Part shown: one piece after another, positions 1-6,606 of the stretch
Layout: each line of letters begins with the position of its first letter
Position numbering within the stretch: the first letter of the stretch is position 1
Notes under the pieces: model-generated
Told to the model about the DNA's origin: nothing
Seen by the model: the letters and a program-made list of their open reading frames with translations, nothing else
Database searches by the model: none
Origin: an uncultured Treponema sp.
Lineage (GTDB): Bacteria; Spirochaetota; Spirochaetia; Treponematales; Treponemataceae
Length of the DNA: 32,914 bases
NCBI GenBank assembly: GCA_946540605.1
Contig: CAMNIU010000166.1
Span: 1 to 32,914, forward strand
Reading direction: 5' to 3'
Made by a program: the position numbers and the translations under genes

Positions 1-10
1 TAGTTCGTGT

Positions 11-31
11 GTCGCAACTCAGTGTTGCGAC
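11..31. repeat. Perfect intergenic hairpin
   Basis: GTCGCAAC and GTTGCGAC form an 8-bp perfect stem around the loop TCAGT. No T-run follows directly, so it is not a clear intrinsic terminator. It may be the end of the preceding transcript or one of the palindromic intergenic elements seen elsewhere in the window. The rest of the leader up to position 110 is AT-rich without other visible features. Confidence 0.5.
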
Positions 32-110
32 GGTGAATAAGAATATATACTTCTCTCTCAAAAGTGTCAATAGCTCATCCCTTTATTTTTAAACTTTTTT
101 TCACTTTTTT

Positions 111-139
111 TTGAAAAAAATAATCTTTTTTGTTATACT
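111..139 (+). promoter_or_regulatory. pepT-murA promoter, leaderless type
   Basis: TTGAAA (111-116), a 17-nt spacer and TATACT (134-139) form a good sigma70-like promoter. Only 6 nt separate the -10 from the ATG at 146, so transcription should start at or within a base or two of the A of the start codon. No Shine-Dalgarno sequence is present. The leaderless reading is inferred from this spacing. Confidence 0.65.
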
Positions 140-145
140 GATATT

Positions 146-1375
146 ATGAATTACATTTACAATAACAAAGAAGAAATGAATCATCTTTTGGATAGATTCA
201 CTAGATATGTAAAAATCTGGTCTGAGAGTGATGGTAAAGCTGCAGATAATGGAGTCTTTCCTTCTACTGATAGACAATGGGAGATTGCTAAAGTGCTTGT
301 AAAAGAATTACGCAATATGGGAACCCGTAATGTTTATCTTACAGACTGGTGTTATGTAGTTGCAAAAATTGATTCTAACATAGTAGATCCTGAAGAACGT
401 AAAAAATATCCAACCATCCTTTTAATGGCTCATATGGATACAGTAGATGAAGTTACCGGCGAAAATGTGAAGCCGGTTATTTCTATGCTTTCCGCTGCTG
501 AATCTCCAACCGGCGAAGAAGATACTATTGTTCGTTCAGACGGCACTACCCTTCTTGGAGCAGATGATAAGGCTGGAGTTTCTGCAATTATGGCAGCTGT
601 AGATTATCTGATGAGACATTATGAAGAGGAAGGCTTAAAGCATGGACCAATTGAAGTAATGTTCTCCCCGGATGAAGAAACCGGACACGGGATGGATAAG
701 GTTCCTATGAATATCTTAAAAGCTGATTTTGCGGTTACTGCTGATGGTGGTGACGAAGGCGAATTGGAATGTGAATGCTTTAACGCCTGGGCTTGCACTG
801 TAAAATTTACAGGAAAGGCGTGTCATACCGGTTCAGCAAAATCTGGTGGAATGGTAAATGCCGTAACTCTTGCAAGTAATTTCGCAGCTTCCCTCCCGCA
901 TGATATGGCTCCAGAGACAACTGAAAATTACCAGGGCTTTATTGCCCCAATGGAAATCACAGGCACCATCGAAAGTTCTTCTGTAGAAATGCTTCTTCGT
1001 TCTTTTAATATAGAAGAAATCGAAAAAGAAAAAGAAATCATCAAATCAACTGCTGAAAAAGTAATTGCTCAATTTGGCGGTAGTTATGAACTTGAATTTA
1101 AGCAGCAGTATCTTAATATGAAAGAAAAAATGGACCAGCACCCTGAAATTATGCAGAAACTGGAAAAGGCCTATGAAGCGGCAGGCGTAAAAGTTCGTAA
1201 ACAGCCAATCCGCGGTGGAACTGACGGTTCGCGGCTTACGGAACTTGGAATTCCTACTCCAAACATCTTTACCGGGGCTCATGAATTTCATTCACGAAGT
1301 GAGTGGCTTTCTCTAAACCAGTGTGCAAAATGCGCCGATGTATTAATTAACTTATTAACACAAAAGGTGGAATAA
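146..1375 (+). CDS. pepT: Peptidase T (tripeptide aminopeptidase, M20 family)
   Basis: Cytoplasmic zinc exopeptidase that releases the N-terminal residue of tripeptides. At 409 aa it matches the usual PepT length. M20 metal-site motifs are in order: AHMDTVDE (His96, Asp98), GADDKAG (Asp140), SPDEETG (Glu177/Glu178, the first the likely catalytic base), TADGG (Asp200), and the C-terminal GAHEFHSRSEW carrying the last His ligand. RGGTDGSRL is also typical of the family. The ATG at 146 is chosen because the -10 box ends 6 nt upstream; there is no ribosome binding site. The stop overlaps the murA start by one base (TAATG), so the two genes are cotranscribed and probably translationally coupled. 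The function assignment is firm; why a peptidase is paired with murA is unclear. Confidence 0.93.
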   Translation: MNYIYNNKEEMNHLLDRFTRYVKIWSESDGKAADNGVFPSTDRQWEIAKVLVKELRNMGTRNVYLTDWCYVVAKIDSNIVDPEERKKYPTILLMAHMDTVDEVTGENVKPVISMLSAAESPTGEEDTIVRSDGTTLLGADDKAGVSAIMAAVDYLMRHYEEEGLKHGPIEVMFSPDEETGHGMDKVPMNILKADFAVTADGGDEGELECECFNAWACTVKFTGKACHTGSAKSGGMVNAVTLASNFAASLPHDMAPETTENYQGFIAPMEITGTIESSSVEMLLRSFNIEEIEKEKEIIKSTAEKVIAQFGGSYELEFKQQYLNMKEKMDQHPEIMQKLEKAYEAAGVKVRKQPIRGGTDGSRLTELGIPTPNIFTGAHEFHSRSEWLSLNQCAKCADVLINLLTQKVE

Positions 1376-2658
1376 TGCACGAATATGTAATTGAGGGTGG
1401 ATATCCTATTCAGGGGACAGTTACAGCCAGCGGAAATAAGAACGCAGCATTGCCTTGTATTGCGGCAACACTTATGACCGATGAGCCGGTTATTCTTCAT
1501 AACATTCCGGAGATTCAGGACACAAACGTAATGTTTGAAATCTTAAAATCTCTTGGTGCAAAAGTTGAGAAACTCAGTAAACATAACTGGAAAATCCAGT
1601 GCGATAATATAAAAACAACAGAGCTTCCAAGCGACCTTACAAAAAAGGTGCGCGGTTCTATTGTATTTGCAGGACCTCTTCTTGCAAGCAAGGGAAAATG
1701 TCAGATGACTCCTCCGGGTGGTGACGTTATTGGTCGCCGCCGCGTTGATACTCACTTTCTGGCATTAAAAGCTCTTGGTGCAAATATCCATGTAAACGGG
1801 CGTTTTGAATTTTCTGCAACAAAGTTAGTCGGAGCTGACATCTTCCTTGATGAAGCATCGGTTACTGCAACAGAGAATGCAGTTATGGCTGCTGCCCTTT
1901 CTGAAGGTGAAACAATTCTCCAGAACTGTGCAAGCGAACCTCATGTTCAGGACATTTGTAAGATGCTTGTTGCAATGGGCGCAAATATCAGCGGAATTGG
2001 AAGTAACATTCTTCACATTACAGGAGTTCAAAAACTTCATGGCTGTGAATTTACAATTGGACCTGATTATATTGAAATCGGTTCTTACATAGGAATGGCC
2101 GCTGCTACAAAAGGCCGTATCACAATTAAAGGTGTCCGCGCCGAAGAAATGAGACCTCTGAAATACAGTTTTGCAAAACTTGGAATCAGCTGGAGCATAA
2201 ACGGCGATGAGTTAACCGTACCTAACACTCAAAATCTTAAAGTAAACGACGACTTGGGAAACGCTATTCCAAAAATAGATGACATGCCTTGGCCCGGATT
2301 CCCTGCAGACCTTACTTCTATTATGACAGTAACTGCAACTCAGGTTGACGGAACAGTTTTGATTTTTGAAAAGATGTTCGAAAGCCGAATGTTCTTTGTT
2401 GATAAATTGATTTCTATGGGAGCTAAAATTACATTGTGTGATCCACACCGCGCAGTTGTTTGCGGACCTAGCATGCTTCATGGTGACCATCTGGTTTCTC
2501 CTGATATTCGTGCCGGTATGGCAATGGTAATTGCAGCAATGTGCGCTCACGGAACAAGCCGAATCAGCAATGTTTACCAGATTGAAAGAGGATACGAAGA
2601 TTTAGTCGGCCAGCTGAAAAAGCTTGGAGCTCACATAGATACAGTGGAAATCAACTAA
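1375..2658 (+). CDS. murA: UDP-N-acetylglucosamine 1-carboxyvinyltransferase, Asp-type active site
   Basis: Catalyses the first committed step of peptidoglycan synthesis, transfer of enolpyruvate from PEP to UDP-GlcNAc, in the cytoplasm. Length (427 aa) and the N-terminal SGNKNAALP motif with the catalytic Lys22/Asn23 pair are standard for MurA. The active-site loop reads PPGGDVIGRRRVDTH, placing Asp117 where E. coli has Cys115, the residue alkylated by fosfomycin. Asp at this position is known in Mycobacterium, Chlamydia and Borrelia MurA and gives intrinsic fosfomycin resistance, so the same is expected here. Translation starts on the TAATG overlap with pepT, with a weak AGGTGG site 6 nt upstream. 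A strong terminator follows directly. Confidence 0.95.
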   Translation: MHEYVIEGGYPIQGTVTASGNKNAALPCIAATLMTDEPVILHNIPEIQDTNVMFEILKSLGAKVEKLSKHNWKIQCDNIKTTELPSDLTKKVRGSIVFAGPLLASKGKCQMTPPGGDVIGRRRVDTHFLALKALGANIHVNGRFEFSATKLVGADIFLDEASVTATENAVMAAALSEGETILQNCASEPHVQDICKMLVAMGANISGIGSNILHITGVQKLHGCEFTIGPDYIEIGSYIGMAAATKGRITIKGVRAEEMRPLKYSFAKLGISWSINGDELTVPNTQNLKVNDDLGNAIPKIDDMPWPGFPADLTSIMTVTATQVDGTVLIFEKMFESRMFFVDKLISMGAKITLCDPHRAVVCGPSMLHGDHLVSPDIRAGMAMVIAAMCAHGTSRISNVYQIERGYEDLVGQLKKLGAHIDTVEIN

Positions 2659-4901
2659 AAATCTAACAGTACTAGGCCTCGGCCTAGTATTTTTTTTAGT
2701 TTCGAGATGCTTGCAGGATTTTTTGAAATCTGTTCAAGCGCAGCAGTTCGCTCAAACTCAGAAACTTCAGGACGAAGAGCAAGTAATAAATTGAGATTTA
2801 TTTTATTAATAATATCAACAGAACAACTCTGCTCTTCCAGTAAATAAAGCCAGCGGTACTCATTTCCACAGAGGACAGGTCTTCCTCCAAGCCACCAGAG
2901 ATTCTTTACTGTTGTTTCATTTAATTTTGAGGCACGGGCATTATTCTTCTGCTCATATTCTTCTATCAGGTTATTAATAAAGTCTCTTGAAACCAAGGGT
3001 TTTGGAACCTGAAAGTTAAACCATTTTTGAACATGCTGATCAAGGCGCTCTCCATGCATCCAGGAATTGAGGGCTAATTCCAGTGGTGTGCCGAATTTAT
3101 TAAATTTTTCTTCACCTTTAAAATGCAGATTATTACGGGCAAATGCAGAACTTGATTCTTCGCTGGAAACCAGATCCAGAGTGCCATCCTTTTGCCATTG
3201 GTTATAAACTGTTGAATTTCGAGTTAAAACAAACTTATGCCAGAAAGCACTGTCGAGCAAACCTGCGGCGAAGAATTGACGGAGTGTTTCCATTGAGTCA
3301 ATGATTGATTGCGGAGTATCATTCCAGAAGCCGTAAATCATATAGGAATGCACGAGAATACCAGCTTCTTTGAATGCGCAGCAGGCATGGGTAATTGAGG
3401 CGATGTCTGTACCTTTGTTGATGGCTTCAAGCCCGGTTCCTGTAGCAGACTCAATTCCAGCAGAAACTCCACCAAGTCCGCAGTAGCTTAAGAAGGCTGC
3501 GAGGTCTTTTGTAAAGGTCTTTTCAAAGCGTACATTTCCCCAGAAATAAAGAGGATTCCCCGCACGGGCATTGAGCAAAGCAAACTTTTTTAACGCAACT
3601 GGTGGAAGCGCCTCATCTACAAAGTGGATTCCATACACACCTTTTTCTCGGGCAGTTTTTAAGAGCCCGTTAAAAAGTGGTTCGATATCTGTTGGTTTGT
3701 AGCCACACACATAATCAAGCGAAGTATCACAAAAGGCGCAGCGGTGCCAGTAGCAACCGTGCGCAAGATAGGCTTTTATCCAGGTGCCGTCTGTCCAGAT
3801 TCGATGCATTGCATTTGTATCATCGCACATACGAGGATAAATTGAAAAATCTATATCTGAATAGTCTGGAATAATTTTTGCAGTTATCTGATTTTCATAT
3901 TTTTCTGATGCCGGGTCTTGCCAGAGAGGTTCGTTTATTTTTACAGTGCCATCAGATTGCTTTGTAAAGAGACGAAGTTTATATAATTGAGGTGCTGAAT
4001 CAAGTTCAGCATGACTGGTATTCAAGAGTGCCCGATATGAACCGTAACCGCGGTCATAGGAAATTGCATCTATATATTTTGCAAGTGCCGGATCGCGAGC
4101 TTCACGAAGTTCTGTGTTTACAAAACCACCACCTATGCAGATAAAAACTTTTTCTCCAAATTTCTGCTTAAACCAGCGCGCTGTATAAAGGGCCGGCAAA
4201 AAAGTTCCCGCAAATGGAATTGAAATACAAATTAATTCGGCGGAAAAGTCTATAAAACACTTTTCCAAAACCGGTTTATAAAAATGTTCCATCACTGGAG
4301 AATCAATCTGTTTTTCAAAATCAGAAAAACTCCGTGTATCTACAGCAAGGGACTCTGCATAACGCACAAGAGAAAACTGTGGATCGAAGGCAACGGTGAT
4401 ATAGTCAGACAAATCCGCGAGTGCAAAACTGCACAAGAACTTTACATCATCAACTGTAGGCTCTCGGCCACTCTCTGAAACTTCCGAAAGGTAGTTTTCC
4501 ATACGACTGCCACGCGGTGCAAAAGGTGAATACAAAAACTGAGGTTCTTTTTCTCGCGCTCCCTTTCCGCTCAAAACGGCAGTTATAAAATCAATCCAGA
4601 TAATCCAGTTTTGTTTTTGCGATATATAACGGCGAAGATTAAACGCTGTATTGTCATCACCTTTTCGTTCAGCCTCATCTGCAAGATGGAGAGCTCGGGC
4701 TTCTGAAAGTTCAAAAAGTCTGGTTAGTCCTGTATGGCTGAAAACTTCATAAAAGAGCCGAATATTCAAATCGTGCCAGACAACATCACCACTACTCTGT
4801 GCGCCACCTTCTGGATGTGAAAAAAAAGCTTTTAGGTATGCCCCTGAAGGATATGGAGAATTAAATTGAACTACTGGAGGGGTGATAATTATTGTCTTCA
4901 T
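2655..4901 (-). CDS. B12-binding-type radical SAM protein of unknown substrate
   Basis: 748 aa. The N-terminal half resembles a Rossmann-like cobalamin-binding domain (LICISIPFAGTFLPAL, then CIGGGFVNTE), but no DxHxxG cobalamin-ligand motif was seen. The radical SAM core begins around residue 375 with HGCYWHRCAFCD. Its cysteines are 383, 388 and 391, giving CX4CX2C rather than the canonical CX3CX2C. Downstream elements such as FVDEALPP and GVSAGIESATG fit the TIM-barrel, the latter the SAM-binding GxIxGxxE-like strand. The C-terminal ~250 residues are unassigned. The start is the ATG at 4901, with a -10 box 7 nt upstream and no Shine-Dalgarno. The stop overlaps the last 4 bases of murA. A palindromic repeat element lies in frame near residue 300. 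Substrate and pathway cannot be named. Confidence 0.8.
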   Translation of the reverse strand: MKTIIITPPVVQFNSPYPSGAYLKAFFSHPEGGAQSSGDVVWHDLNIRLFYEVFSHTGLTRLFELSEARALHLADEAERKGDDNTAFNLRRYISQKQNWIIWIDFITAVLSGKGAREKEPQFLYSPFAPRGSRMENYLSEVSESGREPTVDDVKFLCSFALADLSDYITVAFDPQFSLVRYAESLAVDTRSFSDFEKQIDSPVMEHFYKPVLEKCFIDFSAELICISIPFAGTFLPALYTARWFKQKFGEKVFICIGGGFVNTELREARDPALAKYIDAISYDRGYGSYRALLNTSHAELDSAPQLYKLRLFTKQSDGTVKINEPLWQDPASEKYENQITAKIIPDYSDIDFSIYPRMCDDTNAMHRIWTDGTWIKAYLAHGCYWHRCAFCDTSLDYVCGYKPTDIEPLFNGLLKTAREKGVYGIHFVDEALPPVALKKFALLNARAGNPLYFWGNVRFEKTFTKDLAAFLSYCGLGGVSAGIESATGTGLEAINKGTDIASITHACCAFKEAGILVHSYMIYGFWNDTPQSIIDSMETLRQFFAAGLLDSAFWHKFVLTRNSTVYNQWQKDGTLDLVSSEESSSAFARNNLHFKGEEKFNKFGTPLELALNSWMHGERLDQHVQKWFNFQVPKPLVSRDFINNLIEEYEQKNNARASKLNETTVKNLWWLGGRPVLCGNEYRWLYLLEEQSCSVDIINKINLNLLLALRPEVSEFERTAALEQISKNPASISKLKKILGRGLVLLDF
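2670..2697 (+). terminator. Intrinsic terminator of pepT-murA
   Basis: TACTAGGCC and GGCCTAGTA form a 9-bp perfect stem with a 2-nt TC spacer (effective loop 4 nt), followed by eight T residues. It starts 12 nt after the murA stop. The whole structure lies inside the 3' end of the convergent radical SAM reading frame and encodes its last residues (GRGLVLL). Confidence 0.9.
3993..4015. repeat. Palindromic repeat copy inside the radical SAM gene
   Basis: TGCTGAATCAAGTTCAGCA plus ATGAC is a hairpin (TGCTGAA/TTCAGCA) matching the intergenic copy at 8695-8717 at 22 of 23 positions. On the minus strand it is read in frame as SHAELDSA within the radical SAM protein. The match and palindrome are seen directly; that it is an inserted mobile palindromic element is inferred. 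Confidence 0.65.
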
Positions 4902-4940
4902 TGATTTTATTATATCATAAAATCAAACCTGTGTTATAAT
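4901..4940. promoter_or_regulatory. Overlapping divergent promoters with a 10-bp inverted repeat
   Basis: The 45-nt gap between two divergent genes holds both promoters. For the OLD-like gene, TATAAT (4935-4940) ends 6 nt before its ATG, though no good -35 is visible. For the radical SAM gene, the minus-strand TATAAT (4909-4914) ends 7 nt before its ATG, with ATAACA (4932-4937) as a possible -35 at 17 nt, overlapping the other gene's -10. TTGATTTTAT (4901-4910) and ATAAAATCAA (4917-4926) form a perfect inverted repeat across the minus-strand -10, a plausible operator. Simultaneous polymerase occupancy looks impossible, so the two genes may be mutually exclusive. Confidence 0.55.
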
Positions 4941-4946
4941 ATTCTT

Positions 4947-6485
4947 ATGATTGAACTTGAAACTCGCGTAAAAATTCCGTTTCTCTGGGGTAAGACTGTT
5001 TTTAAGAAATCTAACTGGTCACAAATTAACCTGATAGTTGGACCTAACGGCAGCGGTAAAACTTTACTTGCTCAGAAGATTTCTGAACAGTTTGAAAACG
5101 CGGGCTATACGGTTCGTTTTCTGACGGCAGATAGAAATTATGCTGACCAGATTCGGATTCTGAAGAACAATGAAAAAATCCGTTTGAAAATCGAAAAAGT
5201 TCTTTCAAGTATGTTTGGAAAATCCATTTCATTTATAGAAGATATTGACGGTACTCTGATTCCGATTGTTGAAAACAAGGCCTGGAATGTCGAATATATG
5301 CTCGAAGAAGCTGAATGTCACGGACTTCGGGAAATCATTTCGCTTCTGGTAAACCTTTATGATTCTACAGCAGATGACTGTCTTTTTATTGATGAACCGG
5401 AATTGCATCTTCACCCTCAGTTCCAGACTTTTTTTATGAACGAGATTCGAAAGGAAGTTTCGCATTCAAGCCGTCGAATGTTCTTTTTGATTTCACATTC
5501 TCCATTTTATATTGATTTAAGAACACCGGAAGAATTAACTGGCGTTATTGTTTGTCATGTAAATAAGGCACCTACGAGTATTGAAGAATTATCTGATGAA
5601 GATGATGCTCTCTTCCGCCGCTTTTTGCCCCGCTTCAACACTTACCACAAACAGTTCTTTTTTTCGGACAACCAGATTTTTGTGGAAGGATATACCGACC
5701 AGCAGATGTTCACTTATCTTTTAACTTTTATAGAAGATGAGTATAGCGCGGCGGGAACCGGCATTATTGACGTTGGCGGAAAAGATGAGCTTGGTGTTTT
5801 CTGCAAAGTATGTTCGTTATTGGGAACTAACGGCCGTATAATCACAGACCTTGATTCTCTCTTTAGTGGCAAGTTAAGGGATGTTGCAAATGAAGATGAA
5901 CGTGTAATTGGCTGGCTTGAAAAACAAAGAGAACGACAGGAAGATTTTTATTCAACAATTTTTTCACCAAAAGAAATGGCTCAGAAAATTACACTGAGCA
6001 AATTGATTTTCAGACTTGAAAGATATCTTATAAAAATCTCGCAGGAACTTCATAAATATTTTGAGGAAAACCAGGTTCCGCAGAAACTTCAACCACTTAT
6101 GGAAAAGTTAAGTCTCCTCCGCGAAAAACATGAAAATGCAGAAAGTGTTGATACTTACAAAACTGTATTGCTGCAGGGAATAAATAATGTGAGCGAGGAA
6201 ATAGAGGACTGTCTGCCGCGCGACGTTGCTGACTCAATTCCTCTCATAAAAAATCTTGCGGCCTTTATTCTTGCGGCTATGGAAGCGGCCCGCATTTACG
6301 TTCTTCCAAAGGGCTGTATCGAGCACTACTACACCCGCACCAGCATTCAGTACATGCCGGTTTCTGCAAAGGATAGACTATTCCGCAATGAACTGGAGTT
6401 TATTCAAGACGCACATAGAAAAACTGTCCGCAAAAACTACAGCGAACTTATAGAACTTCTTGAAAAAGCAGCCAGCCGAAACTGA
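4947..6485 (+). CDS. OLD-like ATPase with TOPRIM nuclease domain
   Basis: 512 aa. An ABC/SMC-like ATPase domain carries Walker A GPNGSGKT (residues 32-39) and Walker B CLFIDEPELHLHPQ near 145-158, followed by a switch His in ISHSP. A TOPRIM domain follows: Glu247 in IFVEGYTD and the DxD pair Asp301/Asp303 in TDLDSLF, which would bind the metals for strand cleavage. The C-terminal ~200 residues look largely helical. This order matches the OLD (overcoming lysogenization defect) nuclease family, which includes phage-exclusion proteins and Gabija GajA. No GajB-like helicase lies beside it. The start lacks a Shine-Dalgarno sequence and has a -10 box 6 nt upstream. Chromosome maintenance or solitary defence are both possible. 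Confidence 0.85.
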   Translation: MIELETRVKIPFLWGKTVFKKSNWSQINLIVGPNGSGKTLLAQKISEQFENAGYTVRFLTADRNYADQIRILKNNEKIRLKIEKVLSSMFGKSISFIEDIDGTLIPIVENKAWNVEYMLEEAECHGLREIISLLVNLYDSTADDCLFIDEPELHLHPQFQTFFMNEIRKEVSHSSRRMFFLISHSPFYIDLRTPEELTGVIVCHVNKAPTSIEELSDEDDALFRRFLPRFNTYHKQFFFSDNQIFVEGYTDQQMFTYLLTFIEDEYSAAGTGIIDVGGKDELGVFCKVCSLLGTNGRIITDLDSLFSGKLRDVANEDERVIGWLEKQRERQEDFYSTIFSPKEMAQKITLSKLIFRLERYLIKISQELHKYFEENQVPQKLQPLMEKLSLLREKHENAESVDTYKTVLLQGINNVSEEIEDCLPRDVADSIPLIKNLAAFILAAMEAARIYVLPKGCIEHYYTRTSIQYMPVSAKDRLFRNELEFIQDAHRKTVRKNYSELIELLEKAASRN

Positions 6486-6538
6486 TTATTCCTGTCTGAA
6501 AAATACATTCCTTAACCTGACAGTTATCTGTCGGAAAC

Positions 6539-6567
6539 TTGATAATAACAATTTTTTCATTTATAAT
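6539..6567 (+). promoter_or_regulatory. parC promoter
   Basis: TTGATA (6539-6544), a 17-nt spacer and TATAAT (6562-6567) form a near-consensus promoter about 33 nt upstream of the parC start. The predicted leader contains a small AGGAC/GTCCT hairpin (6580-6593) and then the AGGGG ribosome binding site. Confidence 0.7.
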
Positions 6568-6606
6568 TTTTAACGGGTGAGGACTACTGTCCTTCAGGGG
6601 AAAATA

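Noticed and set aside
4947-6485. OLD-like gene as part of a Gabija defence pair
   Set aside because: No UvrD-like GajB helicase is adjacent; the downstream gene is parC with its own promoter.
6577-6606. GTG start extending ParC by 10 residues
   Set aside because: The AGGGG ribosome binding site lies within this extension, 6 nt before the ATG at 6607, and the extension lacks family-like sequence.
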